DNA of 64,000 nt, from positions 496,001 to 560,000 of the forward strand of contig JAGFMI010000015.1 in NCBI GenBank assembly GCA_021030905.1, written 5' to 3'. This DNA is from Pyrenula massariospora (taxonomy: Eukaryota > Ascomycota > Eurotiomycetes > Pyrenulales > Pyrenulaceae). Position 1 is the first letter of the stretch; each line of letters begins with the position of its first letter. A program made the position numbers and the translations under genes. Shown piece by piece: positions 9,764 to 20,201 of this stretch. The notes below the pieces were generated by a model. That model was not told where the DNA came from. It was given only the letters and a program-made list of their open reading frames with translations, and did no database searches.

Positions 9764-12195
9764 GAGGAGAATATGGAAGAGGAGGAGGCTAACACTCGTC
9801 GCGGAAAGGTCGGGCTTTTGGAGTTCCAAAAAGTATCGACTGATACCACCCGAACGATACACGATGTCGTTGACGACGCCGCGGATCACAGGGGGCGCAA
9901 AGCTTAAGCAGCCCTAGCTGCATGAACAATTTTGGTTCTTTCGTGCTGACGTTAGAGCGACAAGAGCTGGCACGGGAGAGTGTTGTCTACGATGTCTCAT
10001 GGTTTATTTGGAGCAAGCACTGGTGGCTCGAGCAAATTTCATAGTACTTATCTTTCAACGAGAAGGATAGGATCTCTCGATTATGTATCTAAACATTCGA
10101 CATAACACGTCATCTTGAAAATGCCTATAAAATGTTTGCTAACCCATATCCATCATTGTCCATTAGGCCTTTAAATCCCCCGGTTCCAAAGCCTAGCCCT
10201 ACTACAACCTCCCTGCTTTCCCCCCTTTCAACGTCTCCCCGAACACGGTCTCCAGCCCAAAATGCGTCGTCACGTAGCCTCCAAGCCTCCGGAATATGAC
10301 CTTCTTTCCTAACAGTCCCACGATAACCCGTAACCTGCCTCCCACGCACAGAACAAGCAGAATTCTCCATCCCAAGACATGGCTCCGCATCCCCACTGTA
10401 ATCGAGCCAACATCAAAGACCTACCTATCTCACCGCGATAGCTCGACAAGAGCACCCCGCGTTTCCCATACCGTATCACCAACGATTACGTGCCAAGCAT
10501 AACACCGCTAACTTACTGTACGAGCCCACCGTCAAGTACAGAACCAAGGCGAGGCCAGGTCCCATACCGTAGGGAACACTTTCGGAAAGCCTGTTCGAAT
10601 TTCTCGACGACGTATCCGAGTAGGCCACGTTGTGCTGTGCAATGCTCCAGAGCACGGTTTCGTGCTGTTCTATCATAGGTTTTTTTGTGTCGATTGACTT
10701 GGCTGACTTTGTGTTAGTCCGTCGTATCAATATACTTATGATTGTAGTTTGTCATGCCTGTCAAGAGATGCCAAGATCCCCTGATGATATTCGCACTTGC
10801 TGTGTACACGAACATAGCTCTTCAAGCTTTGAGTCTTGAACCTATGGGGTATAGGGAATTAGCTATTGTTCTCCTGCCCTCTGCCTGTTGTCACCCACCT
10901 AGATCTCACATAGTTGCAGTTCGCCCACTACTAATCAATTCTGTAAGTTAGTCTCTATTTTTTAGTATTTGCTTATTGGAAAATAATAAACGTCGCGGTG
11001 AAACGGTAGTTAGAACATGCGTCCATCTCTAAGACGGCCCTATCAGGTTTAACGTACTCTCTTTCAGACAGTAGTTTACCAAGTTCGAATATAGTGCGCG
11101 GACGTTAGGCATATAAAGGTCTCTCCCTCGCTGTTTTACTCTCCTCACTTTCTTATCCTTCTTCCTTCGATCTCACTGACCGTCTCAGCGTCCGGCAACG
11201 CCATCACGAACCGGAAGACCGACCGTCTTAGACTACGGTAGCTGGAATCGTCGATCGGTTCGACCTAGTTATCCAACCATCCTCGTTCGTGATCTCCCAG
11301 ATGAGGCATGTTCAGGTTTCGGAGGTGCCTCAATCCTTCGTCTCCTGAGACAGTTCGCCGCGAAGCTAGAAAATCATCCCGACCTCTCGCGCCAGCGCTT
11401 GGGTGTAGTTTAGCCCTATGTCGCCACTGTTCGACATCGCTCTCCCCACCTCTCACCTCGCCTCTCCCTTCAGGAACAACTTGTCTTCTTAGTCTGTAAT
11501 GTCTCTTTCATCTTTAAGCAGAGTAGTAGCTACCCAGACGGAGCGAACCAGCAAGGATTCGCCCACAGAAGTAGTGCATTCTTTAGAGTAAATTGTAATA
11601 CTAAAAAAGGATAACCATATGCCTTAAAGTCGAGCGGCGAAGCTGGGCGGCGGGGAAGCGCTCAAGGGCACCACCTATCCTCAACATCATCCACGGCTAG
11701 ATCTTGAGACTAGATTTATGCAGATTTTGGGCGCTTATTGCATCTAGCATACTCGTTCGATCCGCGCAGCATTTCTCGCTGAAAGTTGCCCAGGTTTTAA
11801 GAGTTGGTTGTCGGGAAGTTGATCCGATCCATCTGGCGAATCCGGACCATCGTAATCTGGACCCGACTGACTTCTGTTCCCTCCTGACCAACCGTTGCCA
11901 GGCTGCCTGCCTTGGGAGGCAGTGAATCAGACCATGCCTGTCAGGTAAGTGCCGCAGGACCAAAATCGTGCCGCGTCAAGGCCAGCCGTCGAGGATCAGA
12001 GACAAGTTACCAGTGACATTTGTCGCTGCCCTTCGGGATAAATCCAAGTCATGAAACAGATTGCAGGTAATAGGGACATTATGACTATCCTCATGGTCTA
12101 CATAACGAGGACTTCCCACGCTCCGGGAGCACATCAACCACATATCCTTTCAGCACCTTCGATAGCAACCAAACCACACATCATCTCTACCCAAC
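9764..12195. other. 2.4-kb gene-poor stretch
   Basis: No complete gene was found. On the minus strand, 10200-10730 gives short coding-like pieces (for example SVPYGMGPGLALVLYLTVG near 10560) in changing frames, which may be remains of a membrane protein. A TATA-like run with pyrimidine-rich sequence lies at about 11110-11180, followed by C-rich DNA. I could not define element ends or an ORF. No repeat boundary was recognised. Confidence 0.35.
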
Positions 12196-12489
12196 ATGTC
12201 CAACCTGATCACGCAATGCGAACAACTCGTTAATGCGGGCATTCCGAACGAGTTCAACGAGGCCGACGCGACATTGATCGGTGAGACACCAGCCAGACTT
12301 GTCGAATGGGGCTCCGTGTCGCTGTGGGGCCAACACACAGGCACGGGCGACAAGAGGGTCAACCTCCGGGCGCCGAGCCTCGTGAACAGGCTCAAGAGGC
12401 TGGCCGCAAGCGGTATAGGACCTGCTGAAGAGTATGGAGGTGTCAAGTACAAGTTCATGAGCAGCAAGTTACTAATCCCCAGCTCTTGA
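12196..12489 (+). CDS. Small hypothetical protein (about 97 aa)
   Basis: The ATG sits after a typical fungal leader (ctctacccaacATG). The peptide (MSNLITQCEQLVNAGIPNEF..) has coding-like composition and no recognised domain. The 3' end is uncertain. Reading straight through stops at 12489. A weak gtgtcaag donor near 12440 and a cag acceptor near 12527 would instead give a tail DKDSGTTSPVSSL. It could be a small stress- or membrane-associated protein, but nothing in the sequence says so. Confidence 0.4.
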   Translation: MSNLITQCEQLVNAGIPNEFNEADATLIGETPARLVEWGSVSLWGQHTGTGDKRVNLRAPSLVNRLKRLAASGIGPAEEYGGVKYKFMSSKLLIPSS

Positions 12490-13224
12490 CCACGAAGAAT
12501 GCTAACAGATGAATTCCACTCCAGACAAAGACTCCGGCACGACCAGCCCGGTCTCGAGCCTCTAAGGTCCCGTGAACTGCACAGGGAGAAAGAGGTGGAC
12601 TCGCCATCTTCGTGATGAAACATTTCCTCGGTCCACGTCCAGTCACCACCGAGGGCTTTTTCTCGCCTTGCCACCGCCGACTGCGCCGTTCTTTCCAACG
12701 ATTACTCCACTCCTAACCATGCTTCGTTCTTCACGCAGTCCGCCGCACGCCCGCCGTCTTCTAGAATTTGGTGGCATGCTTTGTCACTCTGGAGAAACCA
12801 TTCTCCGGCGACATACTCCTTTTTCTCAATCGTGTCATCCATAGATGAACAAGGACACAGCAGTTTTTGGGCATACAAACTTCCAATGTGATCCTAATCC
12901 TCGCGTAACATAGTGACTGTCTAAAACACGCCCTCGAGCTGTTATGTCTCTCCTAGTGTTTCCAAGGCGATGGAATCTCCGTTTTTTTTTTCAGAACTGG
13001 CCCTGCCACAATGAGTGGGAGGAGGGTGGCCGTCGCACGGAAAAATTCGGAAAGGCGTCGTGTTTACGGGGTACAGAGAGGACAAAAAGAGAGCCTCCCG
13101 CAAGAGATCAGATATCTGGGTCGCCGCATTCTGAAGGATTAGAACAGGCGTTGGCTGTGCGCGTGAGGTGTGGCGCAATCCGATAGAATTTAGTACATTT
13201 AGGGTAGGAATTTCGTTACAAGGG
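12490..13224. other. Intergenic region 12490-13224
   Basis: 3' flanks of the small ORF and of the converging phosphatase gene. A poly-T run of ten lies at about 12983. No gene or repeat was recognised. Confidence 0.4.
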
Positions 13225-13800
13225 TTATAAGGACGTCACGCCGACTGGCTCGTTTCCGGTCAGTCCTGCCTCCTGCAATCTCTTTGCCCTCTTCGCCAGG
13301 TAACTCGCATATTCTGGCTTGGGAACTCCCGGGGCTGCCCAGATATTGCCCCCGACCGCTCCCCATACCTCCAACTGCTCCTTGAAGTTCTCGTTCAACT
13401 TGATCCTTCTCTTGCCTCCCACAAAGGCCAAGGCGGTGGCAAGGTCGTACTGATAAGTTTGCATAATATAGGCGATCACGGCCGTGGCAGACCGTGACAC
13501 GCCTCGGTCGCAATGGACGAGGACAGAACCAGATTCCAGGCGCTGCTTGATGAAGTCGCAGATGTCGGCGAGTTCGGATATCAAGTCCTGCGTCATGCTG
13601 TCTTCGCACTTTTTGAAGAGGTGATTGCCTTCGGGGATAATCTTTTTATACCATGGCTGGCTCCAATGAACCCACCGGCCCCCACTGAGAGAGACTACAG
13701 CGGTGATGTTGTGCTCGCCGAGGATTTTGCGATCACGAGAACTCTTGCTATCACCAAGGTAAAGTTGATCGGCGATCTTGGTGATTGACGGGTTCGGCAT
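13225..13800 (-). CDS. Dual-specificity protein phosphatase (DUSP), 191 aa
   Basis: A compact, single-domain, cysteine-based phosphatase of the atypical DUSP type, removing phosphate from Ser/Thr/Tyr residues. The signature HCDRGVSRSAT spans residues 96-106, with nucleophile Cys97 and phosphate-binding Arg103. Asp67 lies 30 residues upstream, where the general acid is expected. The domain starts with the usual ITKIADQLYLGD strand. It has no targeting motif, kinase-interaction motif or carbohydrate-binding domain, so the substrate is unknown. Single exon. The ATG at 13800 is the first in frame and fits the domain edge. The last 40 residues are a short, basic, family-unspecific tail. Confidence 0.88.
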   Translation of the reverse strand: MPNPSITKIADQLYLGDSKSSRDRKILGEHNITAVVSLSGGRWVHWSQPWYKKIIPEGNHLFKKCEDSMTQDLISELADICDFIKQRLESGSVLVHCDRGVSRSATAVIAYIMQTYQYDLATALAFVGGKRRIKLNENFKEQLEVWGAVGGNIWAAPGVPKPEYASYLAKRAKRLQEAGLTGNEPVGVTSL

Positions 13801-15148
13801 GCTGATCGCGTGGTGGATTGTGAAAAGGGAGCTAAGTGCTGTATTAGGCCGGGCGATGAAGCTGCGAAGCGAGGTTTATAGCTTGAAAGTAAGTCTCTGT
13901 TGAGCGGATAGTGGAAAGAGGGTTGTCGGATCAAGGGCGCGAATTATGGAGCGAAAAGACGAAAGAAGTGGGAGGGAGCGACCTCTATAGAGAGAGATTT
14001 GTGTGCTCGAGGCAGAGCCGCCAGGATGGGTTACATTAGTGGATATTCTCATGATGCGCTCACTAGGCAGTGTATGGTCAAAATGAAACGGTATGATATA
14101 TGTGTAGATGGAAATTACATAGAATGGAAGCGGCAAACAAGTATATACTGCGGTGCCTTCCCAACAGGGAAAGTGACCCGAGAGACGCAGACGCAACATC
14201 TCACGACAAGCCTTTCCAACACCTCTTCCTCATTCCATGACACCACCTCGACAGAACCGACATCGATGGGTAAGTTCCACTCACTGAGACGGTCGGTACT
14301 TTGGCCCTAAGATAGTTTCTGAGAGGGGCGGAAAGGCGGGATTGGGCGCGGTGAAATGGAGACTTAAAACAGCATTAAAGGTGGCCGAAAACGCCGGTTT
14401 ACCGAAACAAAGTGTTAGAAAATTATTATATATAATATAATCTTAGTTTTTTGCGTCAAAAAATTTGAGGATCTTGTCCCACGCAAAAATAAAAGGCGGA
14501 TCGAGAATATAGCGATAGATATTTAAGGACCAAGTAACCGCACACAAGCCTATTTCTGTTCTTGGACGTGAGCCATGTAGGGATGTAACATAAGTAATGA
14601 ATAAGCAGCTTGAAATGCGGCTGAGCAGGACTGAGCTCACCCTAAATGGGACTAATTTTGCCATAGGCTAACTTGAGTCAGTGTGGTTGTATCTGAGTAG
14701 TGCCTAGGTTGAGCTTGAGCTCACTTCATTCTGCGTGATTTCATCACTAAACACCATGAAGAGGTTCTGAAACCGGACACTGACATGGCCATGGCTCATA
14801 ACTCTAAAGACACACGTGGGAGAGACTTAAGACGCCTGAACAATGTATGCATCTCGCCACGGCGTCTTCCCGCCTGGTAGTGAAGGATACGCTTTAAACC
14901 TGCAGCATTTACCTGCACCCTGAACCTTGAATATATATACATACACTTCTAAATACAGTAAGTTTAAGCAAACCTTTGAGCCTAGCGACAAGACCGCGAC
15001 GGCACAGTCCAAGCCTTGAACATCTGGCATAGTCTCCATAGCATCATCGATGCCTTGATAGCAGAAATCGATTCAGAGATCATGGACTTGATATATCTTG
15101 CATTTCAGCTCTGCTCCAATCGCCAGACTTCTCGTATACTCGTCGGTC
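13801..15148. other. Intergenic region 13801-15148
   Basis: Includes the phosphatase promoter and an AT-rich stretch at about 14400-14460. A plus-strand ATG at about 14238, followed by a good gtaagt donor at about 14270, looks like a first exon. I found no second exon, so I do not call a gene. Confidence 0.35.
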
Positions 15149-16366
15149 CTACCCATGGGCAGGGGTGATCCAGCTCTGCAACTCCGCGTCGCTCGCCTCC
15201 TTGACCGACGGACTGACAGGCACATTCACGTCCAGATCAACAAAGTACGGCCTCCGGTGGCCCGCCTCAAACTTGCCCGTCCCATCCTTCGTCGGCGCGT
15301 CGTCGGGCTCGTACCCAGCAAACGTCGCCACCCAGCCGCCGTTAGGCCCGATCTGCGCGACAGTGGGCACACCGGGCGCCAGCACCTGATCGCCAACGTA
15401 GCGCCAGCCGTCCACATTCTGGTCGGCCTGGAGGAGGTAGTAGACCTCCTGCTGCCCCGGGGACTTCCAGAGATGCTGCGGGTTGTTCTTGAGCACCTTG
15501 CGGTACTGTTGGCCGGTGGCGGGGAGAAAGGTGTCGGAGTAGGCGACGCCCATCTTATATGAGCGGTGGTCGTACGCGCCGACCGAGTAGGCGAGGAGGA
15601 ATTTGCCGTTGAGGGCGCGGAGGTTGCCTGTTTCGATGAGCTTGAAAGAGTCGTCGCCGGAGACGTAGTTCTCCGAGTTCAGGTTGTCGTCGGGGCGCAG
15701 GAGGAAAATGGGCGAAGCGTTTGGCGTCTTGGTCGTGGGATCGTCCATTGATAGTGCGACCACGCCGTCGCGTTTCGGGGACTTGGAGTATTGCTTCTGG
15801 TACACGAGGTAGAGTTGGCCGGCCGGCGTTTGGAAGTACTTGCCGTCGTAGTTGGCATCAACGGCTTCCGAGAAGGATCCAACCAGGACCTTGTCTCCGA
15901 CCCAGGACGTGGGAGGCAAGTCGACGGCGGATGCGTTCTCAGGATGCGCATGTACAATGACGCTCCAGCCCGAGATGCCCTCACATGAAGAAGTGTTCTG
16001 TACATGCAGTGTCGCTATCGCATCCCACGAGCGTTTCCCATTGGATACGCTCTGAAACGGGTGGATCCCAGCGGAACCACAGATGTATGCGCCAGAAGTA
16101 TCCGCCGCTTGCTTTAGGGCGTGGTCGCTATCGTAGTCGTTAGGGAAAGAAGAGGCGCATCCTGGCTGCAGGGAGGTACCGCATTCCAGGTACTTGTGTG
16201 TGGTGCCTGAGATGTAGATGCCTTGATTGTTCTGATAGGGAACGTGGTATGGATCCGAGAAATACTGCGCCTTGTCGGAGTTCGTTATTTGGTGAATGGG
16301 TATATTGGTCTGGGCATGCGCCGAAAGGGCAATTACCGTAAGAGCAGCAAACGAAGTAAATATCAT
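15149..16366 (-). CDS. Secreted GH43-like five-bladed beta-propeller glycosidase
   Basis: A 405-aa protein with an N-terminal signal peptide (MIFTSFAALTVIALSAHA, cleavage near residue 18). It has the look of the clan GH-F beta-propeller enzymes, which act on arabinan and xylan. Asp38 in FSDPYHVPY sits where the GH43 catalytic base lies, at the first blade. Later landmarks are GKYFQTPAGQLYLVYQ and the blade motif LLAYSVGAYDHRSYKMGVAYSD. Cysteines near residues 62-133 suggest disulfides. The protein is extracellular and probably removes arabinose or xylose side chains from plant wall polymers. The exact specificity is not visible, and I could not place all three catalytic carboxylates with confidence. 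Single exon. Confidence 0.72.
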   Translation of the reverse strand: MIFTSFAALTVIALSAHAQTNIPIHQITNSDKAQYFSDPYHVPYQNNQGIYISGTTHKYLECGTSLQPGCASSFPNDYDSDHALKQAADTSGAYICGSAGIHPFQSVSNGKRSWDAIATLHVQNTSSCEGISGWSVIVHAHPENASAVDLPPTSWVGDKVLVGSFSEAVDANYDGKYFQTPAGQLYLVYQKQYSKSPKRDGVVALSMDDPTTKTPNASPIFLLRPDDNLNSENYVSGDDSFKLIETGNLRALNGKFLLAYSVGAYDHRSYKMGVAYSDTFLPATGQQYRKVLKNNPQHLWKSPGQQEVYYLLQADQNVDGWRYVGDQVLAPGVPTVAQIGPNGGWVATFAGYEPDDAPTKDGTGKFEAGHRRPYFVDLDVNVPVSPSVKEASDAELQSWITPAHG

Positions 16367-16428
16367 TTTGAAGTAGAATATGAGATTGGGAGAGAAGTTG
16401 GAAGGGAGTCCTCAAGAAGCAGGACCTC

Positions 16429-16436
16429 CATAAATA
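16429..16436 (-). promoter_or_regulatory. TATA-like box of the GH43-like gene
   Basis: TATTTATG on the minus strand, 63-70 bases upstream of the start codon at 16366. Position and sequence fit a fungal core promoter, but the match is weak. Confidence 0.3.
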
Positions 16437-16458
16437 CTCGTTGGCAATTCGAGACGCT

Positions 16459-17587
16459 TCATCGCCACGGAATAGCGTGAACCCCGTAAAGAGCAGAGGA
16501 TATGTAGGTCTCGTCATCCCTATGAAGAGCTGACAGGAGAAATTTGCAGCATGACTTGAAGATCAAAATGCAATGATCGACACGCAGTGGACGAATATAG
16601 CACATCAGAACAGCATTAGTCCAATCAAAACTGGATGCCGTCTCGAATGAGGCATCACTGGGGCTGAAGTCACTCTTCAGATTGCTGCAGCACAAGGTCT
16701 GTAGGCGTTGATTTGGGCTTCGCCGACGACCTGAGTGGATTAAGTCAATGGCTTGACCTCGCAAGGCGTAAGCATCGGTCGTATAGACGCCGGCTCTCTG
16801 ATAGATTCGAGGAAAGTTGCGATGACCTCTATGCTGAGCCAGAACGAGGATGCCGTCTGACGTCGTAAGGCTAGCTAAGAAAATGGCGCTTCCGGCCCCC
16901 AAACAGGGAACCTTACTACGTACATCGATCGTATAGGCTTTAATAATATTTCTACTATTCAAATTTGGTCGAAAAATCTCGCCATAATAACCGATGTTTG
17001 GATCCAGAAAATTAATTTCTCTGTTGGTACTATTGGACACGCTTCAAATGTAGGCGTCGAACGGATACGAATTCTCGATCAAGGCAGTCCCAAGGCAGGT
17101 AACGGGAGAGGCTTTTCGCGTCGCTAGAATGAAAAGGAGCAATGCTGGGCTGAGCATGATGAAGATGACCAGGGCCAGATCTCGCAAAGGAAGGCAACAG
17201 TAGCTGTTATTAAAGGACAAGCAGTTGAACTAACAGGCATTAGACATAAGCTCTTCACTTCTAGTGCTCCTACAGACGAATACTGCTTCAACCTCGGCGT
17301 CTTTTCAGGTTCCCGCCTCCGCAAAGGAGCTCCTTCTCGCCCACGGGATGTATGGGACGGTCCCAGAGCGAGCTATGAGGCAGCAAGGGGTCGCCCTTGA
17401 ACTGAGCTTGGAAATCCGGGTCTCCAGACGAGGATAAGCAATGTGAAATAAGGTAGACAGGCTCCGGGTAGACGGCGATCGAGACATGACTTACTGGGAG
17501 AGAAAACAAACAGATGAGGATGATAGAGCGACCAGGTAGGCTCCCGACTTCAAGAAAAGAGTCGTGTTGGGCTCCTGTGAACTTCAT
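16459..17587 (-). pseudogene. Decayed membrane-protein gene (tentative)
   Basis: Minus-strand pieces read like a spliced membrane protein but do not assemble into a whole frame. A start at 17587 encodes a signal/anchor-like MKFTGAQHDSF..IILICLFSLP followed by a GTAAGT donor. A hydrophobic segment follows at about 17200-17100 (LALVIFIMLSPALLLFILAT), then a long open stretch at 17040-16459 without known motifs. Stops and frame changes separate the pieces, beyond what plausible introns explain. The family is not recognised. It could be an intact gene whose introns I misplace. Confidence 0.25.
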
Positions 17588-17666
17588 TTTCTGGTGATAT
17601 CGCCTTAGAGGTAAACCACACTAGGAGAACGGCCCAACCTATTAATTAATCAACCTGATTTAAAAG

Positions 17667-17917
17667 ATGGCGGAGACCACTAAGAAGCGACCGAACAGCT
17701 CGATGATGAAAACTTCCGTCGACAGAATGTAACCTTCGCAGAGAAAGCAGACAGGCTGAGAGAAGACTTTGATGCCGATGTCTTCATTCTGGTCCGGCGG
17801 AAACGAAAGCTTCTCGTCTATACGTCTTGCAACTGCCTCGACGGCCTCTTCGGCGAGAACAAATCGCGAATTATTTTCCTAAATCGACAAAGACACCTGA
17901 GACATCAAGAATTCTGA
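17667..17917 (+). pseudogene. MADS-like small fungal gene, frameshifted relic
   Basis: An ATG at 17667 opens a frame reading MAETTKKRPNSS, which then stops. A second frame (17684-17917) carries FRRQNVTFAEKADRLREDFD followed by ADVFILVRRKRKLLVYTS. Together these have the order and spacing of the MADS/SRF-type fold: a basic KKR start, an RR..F.KA..L helix, a D-ADV turn and a V.R strand. This is seen in short fungal MADS-like proteins. The two frames overlap and differ by a single frameshift, with no fitting intron. Such proteins would bind DNA or dimerise, but function here is lost or unknown. The call rests on pattern, not alignment. Confidence 0.35.
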
Positions 17918-19338
17918 GAAGCCGAAAACGATGCCACGCGGATCAAGAGGAACACGACTTCGACGGTAACGAAATGGACCCAACGCAAAGATTCAACAAC
18001 ATGAGCAGGCAGATATATGCCAGTAGGACTACCTAGGGTCTTCGCTATTTCCTTCCTTCATTTAGAAGGTGTGGGTCGATGAGACCGATATCGAAGCCTT
18101 GCCGAGGCACCGGGGGCTCGTCCAGAGATTCCGGGGTGGCTGGACCGTGTTGTAGCGTTCCATCATTCGCATCTATTAGGGCTTGGCTGACTTGGTGTAG
18201 CCCATCATATCTGATAAGCATCTGCTATTCTTATAGAACGTGACTGCGACCTTGTTATCCATGACACGACGGGGTAGGACGTACATAGTGTTCTCAGGGT
18301 CGTGGTTCTCCGTCATCTACCGCTCATCGACTTTGTGGTTCAGTCTCAATTTCCAAGTACTCACTCATTGAAAGACAAGTTCAATGTCCTCGTGGTGTTG
18401 GTGGACCGAATCCGTTATCATGCTAATCGGAGGACTGGCCTTCCATTTAACACCACCGCCCGTGAAAAAGGCAGCTATCCGCGCTCTGATTCAGTAGTAG
18501 ATGTTGATGACAAACGTGAATTGGACCTGATAGAGCTCAGGGATAAAGATCGCACGAGCTCACCCTGTGTATGAAGTGGTAGTGGTAAAGCAGCAGGATT
18601 AGGGTGACTGTCGGCGTGAGTCGGAGCAAATGTTGCTTTGCTTAAGCTGCTAAGGCTGCAAGAACAGAGAAACCGCAATCGGAGCAACTAATTGTTTAAC
18701 TGTTATGTAAATGTGCAGCAAGGTCTCCTTTGATGGACTGGAATGTCGACGGCTTCATGCGGCTGTAGGGAACGGCAAAGACCTCTGCGCCGCGAACATG
18801 TTATCGCATAGCGTAGTATAATGGGTGCGATACATATTTTTTTTTAACAGAGGATATTACACGAAGGTACGACTGCAAGCAACGAGTTCCTCTTCTCCGT
18901 GTTATGACATACGTCTGGCACGCCATATTTTCCGCTGCCGCGTCATCAACACAGCCCATATTATCGGATTTCGGCGGAACAGCCCGCGAGTGTCTCTTAC
19001 AGTGATCGTTAGTACCTCTCAAAACCATTCCCGTGCAGTGAGGTTGAGTCAAGAGCATATGATATTCGAATGATAAGAGAATGAGGTGGAACCGAAGCCA
19101 TAGAGGTCCAAGACTAAATTGGTGGACGCGCCGAAGCCGAGCCATTGCCAATGGCCGATGATGATAGCAGTTGCTACGAGGGCAGCATCATTCCTGAATG
19201 TTTTCCTTGGGGGTAGAACTTTCGGTCAGACAGACTTTACCGGGAACCAAATCCTTGAGGATGTGATAAGAAAAGGTGCATGGGCAGATAGCGCCGGGGC
19301 TCGGAACATTTGATAGGCTTTGGAAGTCGGGTATTTGC
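17918..19338. other. Gene-poor stretch 17918-19338
   Basis: Short frames only. A minus-strand segment at about 19190-19050 reads hydrophobic and coding-like (DAALVATAIIIGHWQWLGFG) and probably belongs with the relic at 19339-19602. No repeats or RNA genes were recognised. Confidence 0.3.
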
Positions 19339-19602
19339 TCAATGAAGGTCAGAAGAACTAGCTGTTACAGAACGAAGAGTATGGGATGGTAAGGAAATGT
19401 ATTGCGAGTAAGAAGCGCATGCAGAAGAACTTACTGTCCTGAGGAGATGGCTGCCAAGTTTCAATTGGCCATCATCCATATTCACGGTAACCTCCCCTTT
19501 TGCTCCCGCGCATATTGGCAACACGTCACTCAACCTCCTATCGCTTACATGAAGTGGTTCTGTCACTCGAAAGTTTAATCCAGTGTTAACAGTTGTTGTC
19601 AA
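19339..19602 (-). pseudogene. Coding-like relic on the minus strand (exon-like, unknown family)
   Basis: An open segment with coding-like composition (PLHVSDRRLSDVLPICAG). It ends at a good GTAAGT donor after GQLKLGSHLLRT, near 19435. Downstream on the same strand, a segment beginning LVLLTFIEQIPDFQSLSN (about 19375-19215) follows a possible ag acceptor, and a hydrophobic piece follows that in another frame. I see no start codon and no known domain. It may be part of a decayed or badly modelled multi-exon gene. Confidence 0.22.
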
Positions 19603-20201
19603 GACAATGCGGTGTCCAGAATTTCGCTCAAATCTTTTACAAACGGCAGAAATGGCAGTGCGACCTAGACGAGCCGCTTCATACCTTATCTCTCGGGTCT
19701 TATCAGGATCAGGAGGTTCCTGCCTTCCGTTCTTTCAAGGTCGCGATTAATATCAAGTGCCTGGTCTCGGACTTATTCGACAAGCTCAACGTCAACAGGC
19801 CACTTCTTCCATGCCAACGTTCCCTGAAGCTCGTCCTGAAAACCCAAGGCGCTTACCGTAACGACATTGAACTCCAAATCAGCTCCAAGAATATGGCGTT
19901 TGTCATAACTATTCTCATATCCCTCCTCTCGTTCCTAGGTCTGGTCTTCACTTTCCTCGCAAGGAGCATATTCAACGCCTGCAATGGCAACTTCGTCATC
20001 CACACCTTGGCCAATCTGGTATGCCCACAGGCTGGATTATGACGCACTACAGACCGTAAGACTTGGGACCTCAAATAAGAGTGTCCCACTTGGCGAAGGA
20101 TGCGCTTCACCTCTGACGTGTCTAATCTTCGCAGAGACTGGCAAGGGGTCGACGAAATAATCCCGGTTGAAGAGAACGACAATACTAAATGGAAGAACTA
20201 G
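19593..20201 (+). pseudogene. Coding-like membrane-protein relic on the plus strand
   Basis: An open frame (to 20042) ends with a strong membrane helix (MAFVITILISLLSFLGLVFTF). After stops, the same frame resumes with RDWQGVDEIIPVEENDNTKW and a stop at about 20201. A second frame across the gap reads YAHRLDYDALQTVRLGTSNK. A gtaaga donor and a ttcgcag acceptor bracket part of the gap, but the frame is still interrupted before the donor. Most likely this is a degenerate fungal membrane protein of unknown family. Confidence 0.25.

Noticed and set aside
10980-11600. Possible LTR-like sequence with a TATA run and pyrimidine-rich tract
   Set aside because: No matching second copy, no inverted end dinucleotides with target duplication and no element coding sequence could be identified.
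14238-14275. Short first exon (MTPPRQNRHRW) followed by a gtaagt donor
   Set aside because: No acceptor with a coding second exon was found in the next kilobase.
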